Shown here: one piece after another, positions 54,779 through 63,150 of the stretch
Layout: the number at the start of each line of letters is the position of its first letter
Position numbering within the stretch: the stretch's first letter is position 1
Assembly: GCF_009826935.1 (NCBI RefSeq)
Contig: NZ_WUMN01000001.1
Span: 310,001-374,000 of the forward strand
DNA: 64,000 bases
Source of the DNA: Flavobacterium sp. Sd200
GTDB taxonomy: Bacteria > Bacteroidota > Bacteroidia > Flavobacteriales > Flavobacteriaceae
Reading direction: 5' to 3'
Notes under the pieces: model-generated
The model's input: only the letters and a program-made list of their open reading frames with translations
Databases searched by the model: none
What the model was told of the DNA's origin: nothing
Program-made: the position numbers and the translations under genes

Positions 54779-55504
54779 TTATCCTCGCAGCGATTTAAGT
54801 TTGTATACAGTTAACGATAAAAAGAAAAAGGCAATGCTTGTAAAATAAATAATATCGCGGGTGTCTATAACGCCACGGCTTATGCTTCTGAAGTGATAAT
54901 CCATGCCTACAGATGCTACAGCATTGCTAAAATCGCCGCTGTAAAGTGCCAGCTCCTGAAACCCGAAATACAATACAAAGCATACAAAAACAGCTATAAT
55001 AAATGCTACGATCTGGTTGTCAGAAAGGGTAGAGGCAAATACACCTATGGCAGTATACCCTGCAACTAAAAACAATAGTCCAAAATAAGAGCCTATAGTA
55101 CTGCCCATATCTATATTGTCGGGAGGATTTCCAAGATAGGAAACCACATATACATATATGAGAGTTGGCAGCAGAGCCAAAACAATGAGTGCCAGTGCAC
55201 CAAAAAACTTCCCGTTAACTATTTCCCAGGTGGTTAAAGGACGTGTAAAAAGCAGTTCGAGCGTGCCTTGTTTTTTTTCGTCAGAAAAACTACGCATGGT
55301 TACCGCCGGAATGAGCAATATCAATATCCAGGGGGCAAGTGTAAAAAATGGGGCAAGGTCGGCAAAACCACTGTTAAGTATATTGTATTCTCCTTCAATA
55401 ACCCAAAGACTCACTCCGTTGAGTATAAGAAATATGGCAATGACCAAATATCCAATTGGCGAGCCAAAAAAAGATTTTATTTCTCTTAATAGTAATGCTT
55501 TCAT
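54779..55504 (-). CDS. gldF: Gliding-motility ABC transporter permease GldF
   Basis: 241 residues, ABC-2 type permease with six membrane helices, starting MKALLLREIKSFFGSPIGYL. The loop TMRSFSDEKKQGTLELLFTR PLT is the family signature. It is the first gene of the gldF-gldG pair (gap of one base). The ATPase GldA is not in the window. Confidence 0.94.
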   Translation of the reverse strand: MKALLLREIKSFFGSPIGYLVIAIFLILNGVSLWVIEGEYNILNSGFADLAPFFTLAPWILILLIPAVTMRSFSDEKKQGTLELLFTRPLTTWEIVNGKFFGALALIVLALLPTLIYVYVVSYLGNPPDNIDMGSTIGSYFGLLFLVAGYTAIGVFASTLSDNQIVAFIIAVFVCFVLYFGFQELALYSGDFSNAVASVGMDYHFRSISRGVIDTRDIIYFTSIAFFFLSLTVYKLKSLRG

Positions 55505-55661
55505 TTTTTCCTGAACTAAATATAGTTTTGGGTACTAGGCTTTAACGGTTGCCGTTTATCCCTGAATTATCATGTATTTTCAGGGTGTACAAACATACTG
55601 ATTTTTGGGTTATTTTAAAAAGAGCGGTTGGGTCTTAGATTTTGTAATAAAGATTCGATAG

Positions 55662-56489
55662 TTATTTAAATATAACGTTAACTACGTCTCTAAATTTTAG
55701 CCCTAGTAATGTTTTTGCAGTGCCCACTGTAGAAGGGTTGCTACGGTATATGGCTATTTCTAAAAAACCGGCTTCATTAAAAATCGCCAGCTTTTCGCCT
55801 TCATAGTCTTTTAACGAAAAGCGCTCGTTTACCGTAAAGTCAGAATATCCTGATTTAACCCCTTTAATACTCTTTGTGCTAAATGTAATTTCGTAGTCGC
55901 GGCCTTTGGCTAACTCTTTAACCTGTTTTTTGGTAATGTTGGTAACGCAGTTGCCAAAGTGGTCTATGTATACCACATATCCCCTAATACTGTTACTATC
56001 CGGCGATACTACAGGTTGGAGGTCAAATATTTGTTTGATCTCGTTAGTTTCCCTGCCAATAACGTTTAGCAGCCCTCCTTTGGCAAGATGGCAGGCCACC
56101 ATAACAAACGCATCCATTTCTGTGCTGCCTTCCGGAAGGCGGTCGTGTATATTTATCTCTACTATTTTTTCTGGCAGTATCCTTTGCGTTAACAGGCTCA
56201 ATACCCCATTATCAGCACAAATAAAATAATGACCATTCCACAGCATGGCAATATGGCGCGTTTCTTTAGTAAGTTCGGCATCTACACCAATAAGGTGCAC
56301 TGTTGATTGTGGAAAGCTATTGTATGCAGCACCAACTATATAGCTGGCTTCAGAGATATTAAAAAGATCTACATGGTGCGAAATATCAACAATAACAGCC
56401 CCTTCATAGCACGAAAGTATTTTACCTTTCAGGGCTCCCACAAAATGGTCCTTGAGCCCAAAGTCGGTAGTTAGGGTAATTATTGACAT
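55662..56489 (-). CDS. SAM hydroxide adenosyltransferase (SAM hydrolase, DUF62)
   Basis: 275 residues. ITLTTDFGLKDHFVGALKGK at the start, VHLIGVDAEL, ICADNGVLSLL, and IDHFGNCVTNI are the adenosine and methionine site motifs of this family, which hydrolyses S-adenosylmethionine to adenosine and methionine. It lies upstream of gldF on the same strand and divergent from phoH, as in other Bacteroidota. Confidence 0.9.
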   Translation of the reverse strand: MSIITLTTDFGLKDHFVGALKGKILSCYEGAVIVDISHHVDLFNISEASYIVGAAYNSFPQSTVHLIGVDAELTKETRHIAMLWNGHYFICADNGVLSLLTQRILPEKIVEINIHDRLPEGSTEMDAFVMVACHLAKGGLLNVIGRETNEIKQIFDLQPVVSPDSNSIRGYVVYIDHFGNCVTNITKKQVKELAKGRDYEITFSTKSIKGVKSGYSDFTVNERFSLKDYEGEKLAIFNEAGFLEIAIYRSNPSTVGTAKTLLGLKFRDVVNVIFK

Positions 56490-56597
56490 AAAATTGTGTA
56501 AAACTTTTAAAAAAGTGCGATTAAAATTTCACTAAATTTGAATGCAAAGCTACTAATTATATAGCTATGATTTAGTAAAAATTAAAACCATCTGCTT

Positions 56598-57545
56598 TTG
56601 AACGAACGTACGATTGAACTTACAGACATTGCTCCTAAAGATTTTTGGGGTGCGCAGGATTCTCATTTGGAAACCATAAAAAAATACTATCCTAAGTTAA
56701 AGATTGTTGCACGCGGCACTACTTTAAAAGCCTTTGGCGAAAAAGAGTTGCTCGATGAGTTTGAAAAGCGGTTTAAGCGCCTCATGCTGCATTTTTCTCG
56801 CTACAATAATATTGATGATAATGTTATTGAGCGTGTAATACAGAGCGACAGCAATGTAGAGCAAATGAACCCCAGCGATAAAATATTAGTGCATGGGGTG
56901 GGAGGCAAGCTTATAAAAGCCATGACGCCCAACCAGCAAAAACTGGTAGACTATATGGCTAAGAACGATATGGTTTTTGCCATTGGCCCTGCCGGTACCG
57001 GTAAAACCTATACAGGTGTTGCGCTTGCTGTAAAAGCGCTTAAAGAAAAACAGGTAAAGCGAATTATACTTACCCGTCCTGCAGTTGAGGCAGGAGAGAA
57101 CCTTGGCTTTTTGCCGGGTGACATGAAAGAAAAACTGGATCCGTACATGCAGCCGCTGTATGATGCGCTGCGCGATATGATTCCACCGCAATCTTTAGAA
57201 GATTATATTGCAAAAGGTATTATACAAATAGCACCGCTGGCTTTTATGCGTGGACGTACACTCGATAATGCATTTGTAATACTCGATGAGGCACAGAACA
57301 CTACCCATTCTCAAATGAAAATGTTCCTTACGCGTATGGGTAAGAACGCTAAGTTTATGATTACTGGCGATCCCGGTCAGGTAGACTTGCCACGAAGAAC
57401 CATATCGGGTCTTAAAGAAGCTGTATTAATACTAAAAAATGTTGAGGGTGTAGGGATTATTTATCTTGATGATAAAGATATTGTGCGCCACCGCCTTGTT
57501 AAGAAAATTATTGAAGCATATAAAAGCATTGAAAACCACGATTGA
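56598..57545 (+). CDS. phoH: PhoH family ATPase
   Basis: 315 residues beginning at a TTG codon (56598, MNERTIELTDIAPKDFWGAQ); no ATG fits, since conserved sequence starts at once. A KH-like N-domain is followed by the ATPase: Walker A FAIGPAGTGKTYTGVALAVKA, GFLPGDMKEKLDPY, the Walker B FVILDEAQNTT and MKMFLTRMG. PhoH proteins are predicted RNA-associated ATPases. It stands alone and converges with the PfkB gene. Confidence 0.93.
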   Translation: MNERTIELTDIAPKDFWGAQDSHLETIKKYYPKLKIVARGTTLKAFGEKELLDEFEKRFKRLMLHFSRYNNIDDNVIERVIQSDSNVEQMNPSDKILVHGVGGKLIKAMTPNQQKLVDYMAKNDMVFAIGPAGTGKTYTGVALAVKALKEKQVKRIILTRPAVEAGENLGFLPGDMKEKLDPYMQPLYDALRDMIPPQSLEDYIAKGIIQIAPLAFMRGRTLDNAFVILDEAQNTTHSQMKMFLTRMGKNAKFMITGDPGQVDLPRRTISGLKEAVLILKNVEGVGIIYLDDKDIVRHRLVKKIIEAYKSIENHD

Positions 57546-57562
57546 TATTGTGGGATTATCGC

Positions 57563-57617
57563 AATGCCGGATTATTAGATTTTTTACATATTGTATTGAA
57601 TCTAGTAATCCGGCATT
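57563..57617. terminator. 19-bp hairpin between convergent phoH and pfkB-like genes
   Basis: Arms 57563-57581 and 57599-57617 pair with one mismatch (AATGCCGGATTATTAGATT / AATCTAGTAATCCGGCATT), 17-nt loop. A shared terminator is likely, although T tails are short. Confidence 0.65.
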
Positions 57618-57631
57618 TTGCATTCAAAGAT

Positions 57632-58564
57632 CTATTTAGAAAGCCATTTATAGAGTCGTTCGGCATTTTCTTTGGTAAAAAGTCCTGTTCCGGTGCTCAT
57701 TGTAGCTGCCGATCCGCAGGCTACACCCATACGGGCAACATCCTGCAATGGGCTGTTTGTAGCAAGTTTAGATACCATTCCGGCTACCATGCTGTCTCCG
57801 GCGCCCACAGTGCTCAGCTTTTTTACCGATGGTGCCGGTACATGCAGGCATTTATCTTTACTGACCAAATAGGCACCCTGTGGCCCCAGCGAAACTACGA
57901 TAATTTCGGCAGCACCTTTGCCAATAAGCTCCATTGCGGCTTCGTCGGCACTTTCGTTGTCAAGTTCTTTGCGGCCTGTAAGTGCACTAAGTTCGCCTAA
58001 ATTGGGTTTCAGTAAATAAACGCCCTCATTTACTACTTCCTGAAGCGCATCTCCCGATGTATCGGCAATAATTTTTGCACCTTTAGCTTTAAGGGTTTTT
58101 ATAAGGCTACGCAAAAAAGAAGGCTCAATACCTTCGGGCAGGCTGCCGCTAATAACTACTATTTCAGGAAAAGGTTCGAGACTATTAATGGTTTTGTTCA
58201 GTTCTTCTGCCTCTTCAGTGGTTATGGATTCTCCGGGCATCCCAAAACGATATTGGTCGTTATGAGAAGTGTCTACCACAATAAAGTTTTCGCGTGTTTC
58301 GGCTTTTGTAGAAATGGGCTTTACAGCAACATTTTCCCTGTCGAGCAATTCTTCTAAAAGTGCTCCTGTGCGTCCGCCGGAGAAGAAAAGCGCAACAGAT
58401 TTTACTCCTAAACGTTCCAGTCCTCGTGAAACATTTATGCCACCCCCCCCCGGTTCATATTTGGGTGCAGAGCAACGCAGTTTCTTTTCGGGCTTAATAT
58501 TCTCTACTGTAGAGCTTTTGTCTACAGTGGGATTTAGGGTAATGGTTAGGATGTTCTTTATCAT
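57632..58564 (-). CDS. PfkB family 1-phosphofructokinase-like hexose kinase
   Basis: 310 residues, ribokinase fold. ILTITLNPTVDKSSTVENI, substrate motif EPGGGGINVSRGLERLG, FSGGRTGALLEELL, VVISGSLPEG, LKPNLGELSALTG and the ATP/anion-hole signature STVGAGDSMVAGMVSKLA with the catalytic Asp. It phosphorylates a sugar phosphate, either fructose-1-P or tagatose/fructose-6-P. The coding strand has nine consecutive G within the GGGG motif (58451-58443). A 26-bp perfect hairpin touches the start codon. Confidence 0.9.
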   Translation of the reverse strand: MIKNILTITLNPTVDKSSTVENIKPEKKLRCSAPKYEPGGGGINVSRGLERLGVKSVALFFSGGRTGALLEELLDRENVAVKPISTKAETRENFIVVDTSHNDQYRFGMPGESITTEEAEELNKTINSLEPFPEIVVISGSLPEGIEPSFLRSLIKTLKAKGAKIIADTSGDALQEVVNEGVYLLKPNLGELSALTGRKELDNESADEAAMELIGKGAAEIIVVSLGPQGAYLVSKDKCLHVPAPSVKKLSTVGAGDSMVAGMVSKLATNSPLQDVARMGVACGSAATMSTGTGLFTKENAERLYKWLSK

Positions 58565-58622
58565 TCCAACAATGTTTTTAATTGGTATTTACACTAAAAT
58601 ACCAATTAAAAACATTGTTGGA
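58565..58622. repeat. Perfect 26-bp inverted repeat immediately before the PfkB start
   Basis: Arms 58565-58590 and 58597-58622 are exactly complementary with a 6-nt loop (ACACTA). The first arm ends at the base next to the PfkB ATG (58564). In the leftward mRNA it would fold right against the start codon. No T run follows, so it is not a classic terminator. Confidence 0.75.
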
Positions 58623-58663
58623 CTATAATAATTTGTTAAGAGAAGTAGGCTAAAGAAATTTTG

Positions 58664-58963
58664 TTATTGTACAAACCTTTCTAAAATACTGTATTCATTG
58701 CTTAGTTCAATATAATAGCATCCTTCGGGCACTTCAATATCAAGCTTGGAAATTTGTTTTTTGGTAAATCCGCGTTTTTTTAGTTCATCCTGGGTATGCA
58801 GCAACAAAGGATCGTCTCCTACATAATATAGGTTTTCATCGCAACGATTGATTTCGCCTACAGTGCCGGAAATGCCGTAATCCATAGAGTTGTATAAAAG
58901 CTCTTTATCAAGTTCCTCATCGCTAAGATTTTCGAGCCATGCTTTTAGGTCTCTCAGTTTCAT
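58664..58963 (-). CDS. Small protein of unknown function
   Basis: 99 residues, acidic: MKLRDLKAWLENLSDEELDK, then YGISGTVGEINRCDENLYYV and a helix KKRGFTKKQISKLDIEVPEG. No family is recognised and no signal peptide is present. It lies upstream of the PfkB gene on the same strand, separated from it by the 26-bp hairpin. Confidence 0.7.
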   Translation of the reverse strand: MKLRDLKAWLENLSDEELDKELLYNSMDYGISGTVGEINRCDENLYYVGDDPLLLHTQDELKKRGFTKKQISKLDIEVPEGCYYIELSNEYSILERFVQ

Positions 58964-59297
58964 AGTGCATTAAGTAATTTAATTTTAGTAATATGTGTCG
59001 GTAAATTTCAGGGGGCTAAAATACCAGCCATAAAAGTATATAAAATTTTGTTAATAATTAGCAAACGATATAATGTTTATTTAATAATGTAGTTGTTAAA
59101 GTAATTGAAAAACAGGGTTGTGGCTTGTAAAACGCCTGTTTTAAAAGAGTCTTGCTTTAATTTAAAGGGGGCAAGATGTTGATTTTATAGTTAGATTTAC
59201 ACTCGTACCCCATTTATATACTAAATAACTTTTTTAATGCGTTTTCTAATATAACGAGGGGGCTTTTAAAAATTAAATATACATTAGTGGTTTTTGA
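58964..59297. other. Gene-free AT-rich region
   Basis: About 330 bases between the divergent 99-aa and 101-aa genes. No gene or clear structure was recognised, and no exact promoter pair was found. Confidence 0.4.
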
Positions 59298-59603
59298 ATG
59301 AAGAATTTAGACCTTAAGCATTTAGCTTTTCATGTACTTGTGGGGCTTTACTTTATTTGGCTTGCAGTTTTTGGAATTTTACTTTACATAACTTTTGACA
59401 GTATTTTAGCAAATAGCAATGAGAACGCTTCGCGCTTGTTGCTCATGTGGGTATCGCTTAATTTTGTTATGGGAACTTCTATATATATGGTTATCCGATT
59501 GTTTAGAAACAGAACGGTTTTAGCTAAAGTTATATTTTATAGTTATGCAGTAGTTGCCATTATTGCTGTTGCTACTGTATTTTTACTGCTAAACAGGGTT
59601 TAA
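59298..59603 (+). CDS. Small three-helix membrane protein of unknown function
   Basis: 101 residues with three hydrophobic helices (LAFHVLVGLYFIWLAVFGIL; LLLMWVSLNFVMGTSIYMVI; KVIFYSYAVVAIIAVATVFL) and short charged loops. No family is recognised. The ATG follows an AT-rich leader; it lies upstream of the DUF493 operon, with its own 128-base gap. Confidence 0.65.
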   Translation: MKNLDLKHLAFHVLVGLYFIWLAVFGILLYITFDSILANSNENASRLLLMWVSLNFVMGTSIYMVIRLFRNRTVLAKVIFYSYAVVAIIAVATVFLLLNRV

Positions 59604-59711
59604 AACAATTAATTATGTTGTTTAATACAAGGTTTAGTCTGCTGTTTTAATGCGTATTATAAAATAACGCTTCAGGTTTACTTTTTAAAACAAAATTACG
59701 CACGGATAACG

Positions 59712-59719
59712 TATATTTG
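59712..59719 (+). promoter_or_regulatory. -7 box of the DUF493-DUF4290-murA operon
   Basis: TATATTTG matches TAnnTTTG exactly, 25 bases before ATG 59737. No TTG is found at the right distance upstream. The leader would be about 10 nt. Confidence 0.5.
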
Positions 59720-59736
59720 CTTTTATTTTAATGCGA

Positions 59737-60021
59737 ATGGATAAAAAGAGCGAAGAATTTTATGCAAGGCTAAAAGAAGAGCTTGCAGGGTCTGCCGACT
59801 GGCCAGCCGAATATTTATTTAAATTTATAGTGCCTTCTGATAAAGAAAAAATAGTGCAGATAGAAAGTGCTTTTGATAACATGGGAGCTGTAATCGATAC
59901 TAAAGAATCTAAAACAGGCAAATATACCAGCGTGTCTATAAACGTTAGCATGGGTGGGCCACAGCAAATTATAGATAAATACATACAGTTGTCTGCCATA
60001 GAGGGTATTATATCATTATAA
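59737..60021 (+). CDS. DUF493 (YbeD-like) family protein
   Basis: 94 residues from ATG 59737 (MDKKSEEFYARLKEELAGSA); ATG 59731 two codons before is possible. The small ferredoxin-like fold of YbeD/DUF493 is seen: YLFKFIVPSDKEKIVQIESA, YTSVSINVSMGGPQQIIDKY. Function unknown. It is the first gene of a three-gene rightward run with DUF4290 and murA (gaps of 21 and 13 bases). Confidence 0.87.
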   Translation: MDKKSEEFYARLKEELAGSADWPAEYLFKFIVPSDKEKIVQIESAFDNMGAVIDTKESKTGKYTSVSINVSMGGPQQIIDKYIQLSAIEGIISL

Positions 60022-60042
60022 ATTTAACACACAGGTATATTT

Positions 60043-60744
60043 ATGAAATACAATACACAGGAAGCTGTACATTTTCTTGAATATAATGCCGAGAGGCCAC
60101 ACCTTATTATACCCGAATACGGGCGCCACCTGCAAAAGCTTATAGAACAGGCTATAGCTATAGAAGACAGGGATGAACGTAATAAGGCTGCTAAATATAT
60201 TATAGGTGTTATGGGGACACTAAATCCTCATTTGCGCGATGTGCCCGATTTTCAGCATAAGCTTTGGGATCAGATATTTATTATGTCTGATTTTAAACTG
60301 GATGTAGATTCTCCATATCCTATACCCTCGCGCGAAATGCTGAATGTAAAGCCGGGGCCACTGGCTTATCCGCAAAACTTTCCTAAGTACCGTTTTTATG
60401 GCAATAACATAAAATACATGATAGATGTTGCCAACAGCTGGGAGGAGGGCGAAATGAAAAATGCACTAATTATTGTGATAGCCAATCATATGAAAAAGTG
60501 CTACCTGAGCTGGAACAAAGACACCGTTAAAGATGACGTGATCTTTGAGCACCTGTTGGAACTTTCCGGCGGAAAAATAAACCTGCTTGCTACAGATGAA
60601 GAACTTTCTACCTCTATAGACCTTATGAAGGTTAACAAAAAACTTAGCAATAAAATGCAGTTTAACACAAACCCAAGGCAAAAAATGCAGCGCATGGGCA
60701 GTAACTCAAGACAAAACAATCAAAATAATAACCGTAAACCCTAA
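60043..60744 (+). CDS. DUF4290 family protein
   Basis: 233 residues. Bacteroidota-specific DUF4290: YNTQEAVHFLEYNAERPHLI, YIIGVMGTLNPHLRDVPDFQ, DSPYPIPSREMLNVKPGPLA and a Gln/Asn-rich basic tail (RMGSNSRQNNQNNNRKP). Function unknown. It lies between DUF493 and murA in a conserved-looking operon, suggesting a link to envelope growth. Confidence 0.87.
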   Translation: MKYNTQEAVHFLEYNAERPHLIIPEYGRHLQKLIEQAIAIEDRDERNKAAKYIIGVMGTLNPHLRDVPDFQHKLWDQIFIMSDFKLDVDSPYPIPSREMLNVKPGPLAYPQNFPKYRFYGNNIKYMIDVANSWEEGEMKNALIIVIANHMKKCYLSWNKDTVKDDVIFEHLLELSGGKINLLATDEELSTSIDLMKVNKKLSNKMQFNTNPRQKMQRMGSNSRQNNQNNNRKP

Positions 60745-60757
60745 CTTTTACAGCTAA

Positions 60758-62068
60758 ATGGGAACATTTAAAATTGAAGGTGGTGCCCCACTTAAAGGCG
60801 AAATTAAACCGCAAGGTGCTAAAAACGAGGCTCTTCAGGTGCTTAACACTGTGTTGTTGACTGCCGAGAAAGTAACCATCAGCAATATTCCAGATATTAT
60901 TGATGTTAATAAACTTATAACCCTGCTTAGCAATCTTGGTGTTAAAATACAAAAGCTGGAACATGGGTCTTACACCTTTCAGGCCGATGAGGTAAACCTT
61001 GCTTACCTTGAAAGCGAGGCTTTTAAAAAAGAAGGATCGTCGTTAAGGGGATCTATAATGATAGTTGGGCCGTTATTAGCACGTTTTGGTAAAGGATACA
61101 TACCTAAACCGGGTGGCGATAAAATTGGCCGCCGCAGGCTCGATACCCACTTTGAAGGATTTATTAACCTTGGGGCTAAATTCCGTTATAACGAAGAAGA
61201 CCACTTTTATGGTGTAGAGGCTGAGAAGCTAAAGGGAACCTACATGCTTTTAGATGAGGCATCGGTTACCGGTACTGCAAACATTGTTATGGCTGCGGTT
61301 TTGGCAGAAGGTAAAACTACAATATACAATGCTGCATGCGAGCCTTACCTGCAACAACTTTGCAAAATGTTGAATAGCATGGGGGCAAAAATTACTGGTA
61401 TTGGATCTAACCTTTTAGAGATTGAAGGAGTAGAAACTCTTGGCGGATGCGAGCACCGCATATTGCCGGATATGATCGAAATAGGAAGCTGGATAGGTCT
61501 TGCTGCCATGACCCAAAGCGAAATTACAATTAAAGATGTAAGCTGGGATAACCTTGGGGTTATACCTAACGTTTTTCGTAAACTGGGTATTACTTTAGAG
61601 CGCAGGGGAGACGATATTTATATTCCTGCCCACACAGACGGTTATGAGATACAAAACTACATAGACGGTTCTATACTTACTGTATCTGATGCTCCGTGGC
61701 CTGGCTTTACGCCTGACCTTTTAAGTATAGTGCTAACAGTGGCTACACAGGCAAGGGGAGAAGTGCTTATACATCAAAAAATGTTTGAAAGTCGTCTTTT
61801 CTTTGTAGACAGGCTTATAGATATGGGAGCTAAGATCATACTTTGCGACCCGCATAGGGCTACTGTTATTGGTCTTGATTTTAAATCTAAACTAAAAGGT
61901 ATATTAATGTCTTCTCCTGATATCAGGGCTGGTATATCATTATTGATTGCCGCACTTTCTGCTAAAGGAGTTAGTACTATACAAAACAGCGATCAGATAG
62001 ACCGTGGTTATGAGCGTATAGATGAAAGGCTTAAAGCCCTTGGCGCAAAAATTACAAGGATAGACTAA
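60758..62068 (+). CDS. murA: UDP-N-acetylglucosamine 1-carboxyvinyltransferase
   Basis: 436 residues, the usual length. It transfers enolpyruvate from PEP to UDP-GlcNAc, the first committed step of peptidoglycan synthesis. Seen: GAKNEALQVLNTVLLTAEKV, RGSIMIVGPLLARFG, PGGDKIGRRRLDTHFEGF, SVTGTANIVMAAVLAEGKTT, MIEIGSWIGLAAM, WPGFTPDLLSIVL. The loop Cys that most bacteria carry (PGGCAIG) is Asp here (D121). Such Asp forms are active but not attacked by fosfomycin. It is the last gene of the operon with a strong terminator. Confidence 0.95.
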   Translation: MGTFKIEGGAPLKGEIKPQGAKNEALQVLNTVLLTAEKVTISNIPDIIDVNKLITLLSNLGVKIQKLEHGSYTFQADEVNLAYLESEAFKKEGSSLRGSIMIVGPLLARFGKGYIPKPGGDKIGRRRLDTHFEGFINLGAKFRYNEEDHFYGVEAEKLKGTYMLLDEASVTGTANIVMAAVLAEGKTTIYNAACEPYLQQLCKMLNSMGAKITGIGSNLLEIEGVETLGGCEHRILPDMIEIGSWIGLAAMTQSEITIKDVSWDNLGVIPNVFRKLGITLERRGDDIYIPAHTDGYEIQNYIDGSILTVSDAPWPGFTPDLLSIVLTVATQARGEVLIHQKMFESRLFFVDRLIDMGAKIILCDPHRATVIGLDFKSKLKGILMSSPDIRAGISLLIAALSAKGVSTIQNSDQIDRGYERIDERLKALGAKITRID

Positions 62069-62092
62069 TCTTAAAGAGTCTACAATAATAGT

Positions 62093-62128
62093 AAAACGGG
62101 CACTTTTTAAGTGCCCGTTTTGTTTTTT
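62093..62128 (+). terminator. Terminator of the murA operon
   Basis: Perfect 13-bp stem (AAAACGGGCACTT / AAGTGCCCGTTTT), 3-nt loop, then GTTTTTT. Its tail reaches the stop codon of the convergent gene. Confidence 0.92.
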
Positions 62129-62621
62129 ATAACGCCTCCATGAGTTGCTGCATGGTGGCTAAAGTGCCTTCGCGGCCTGTAATGTTATAGGTAAAAGTAT
62201 AGTCAATATTTCCGTCTAAAAAATCCTTATAGTAGCGGGTGTCGTGCACCATGCGGTCTAGGGGACTACTATCCGATGGTGGCAGGGCAGGGTCTATACT
62301 GCAAATACCTTCGGCAATAAATTCAAAAGTATCTTTTTCGTAAGTTTTTATAGTGCCGGTAAGCCTAAAATCATCGCTGTCAATATTGTTATAAATATCC
62401 ATTTCCAGCTTTATTGCATGTTCCTTATATTCGGCAGCAATACTGTGCTCGTTTTGTTTAAATTTAAAATTGCTGTCGGCTTTAAAGAATTCTTTAAAAC
62501 CATCAAATATTTTTTTTACCTCGGCTCGTTTCATTTCTTTGCGCTTGTACTCATACTTGGTTTTGTATTTATCGTAAGCGGCTTTTGTATCGATCTTTGC
62601 TTTAAGGTCTTCAAGGTTCAT
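62127..62621 (-). CDS. Charged helical protein of unknown function
   Basis: 164 residues, very rich in Lys, Glu and Asp: MNLEDLKAKIDTKAAYDKYK, RAEVKKIFDGFKEFFKADSN, then strands (AIKLEMDIYNNIDSDDFRLT; DYTFTYNITGREGTLATMQQ). No signal peptide or known family. It is the second gene of a leftward pair, 15 bases after the 90-aa gene. Confidence 0.72.
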   Translation of the reverse strand: MNLEDLKAKIDTKAAYDKYKTKYEYKRKEMKRAEVKKIFDGFKEFFKADSNFKFKQNEHSIAAEYKEHAIKLEMDIYNNIDSDDFRLTGTIKTYEKDTFEFIAEGICSIDPALPPSDSSPLDRMVHDTRYYKDFLDGNIDYTFTYNITGREGTLATMQQLMEAL

Positions 62622-62636
62622 AGTGTACTGGTAAGT

Positions 62637-62909
62637 TTATAGTTCGGCTACTTTTGATTTATAAAAATTCACATAGAAAAACGATTCCGGATTTACGCCA
62701 GCCTCAATTATTTTAGCCTTGATCATTTCTGTTTTTGCGGTATCTGTAGCAGTATCGATTCCTAAAAAAGATGCAAATTCATTAAGGCCGTTAAATTTAA
62801 AGCTCAAATCAGTGTTGAGTGAATATTCTGTAATGCTGTACTGGGCTGTAGCGGTGCTGATACCCCACTTTTTAAAAGCATTGTTTATGGTGTCTATGTT
62901 TAGGTTCAT
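62637..62909 (-). CDS. Small protein of unknown function
   Basis: 90 residues: MNLNIDTINNAFKKWGISTA, then SLNTDLSFKFNGLNEFASFL and AKIIEAGVNPESFFYVNFYK. No recognised family. It starts the leftward two-gene unit, probably co-transcribed with the 164-aa gene. Confidence 0.68.
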   Translation of the reverse strand: MNLNIDTINNAFKKWGISTATAQYSITEYSLNTDLSFKFNGLNEFASFLGIDTATDTAKTEMIKAKIIEAGVNPESFFYVNFYKSKVAEL

Positions 62910-63086
62910 GGCAAAGAAGAATTTACATTAATAATAAGTACTATCGATGCAGTTTGTCGATCTTTAAAAGACATACCACAAATTATTAATTATTTGCTTA
63001 TGCCATTCTTAAAATAGCCATAAAGTTAATTGACTCAAAATTATTTTAAAAGGTGTTCATGTTTGATAGTTTATTGTGACCGAAAA

Positions 63087-63106
63087 AATACCTATATATA
63101 GGTATT
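63087..63106. promoter_or_regulatory. 20-bp perfect palindrome, operator candidate
   Basis: AATACCTATATATAGGTATT is fully self-complementary and lies 44 bases before the nucleotidyltransferase start. It suits a dimeric regulator of that gene. Confidence 0.5.
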
Positions 63107-63150
63107 GTATTTCAGTGTTTTAAACTTGAAATTTATTTTAAAAATATAAT

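Noticed and set aside
55560..55585. 7-bp hairpin CCCTGAA / TTCAGGG near the SAM hydrolase gene end
   Set aside because: No T tract follows on either strand and the loop is long. It was not supported as a terminator.
57542..58000. Rightward 152-codon frame after phoH
   Set aside because: It runs antisense through the PfkB gene and the shared hairpin and encodes a Cys/Phe/His-rich sequence with no family resemblance.
58443..58451. Frameshift in the PfkB gene at the nine-base homopolymer
   Set aside because: The frame is intact as given, and both flanking motifs read correctly. Only a potential for slippage is reported.
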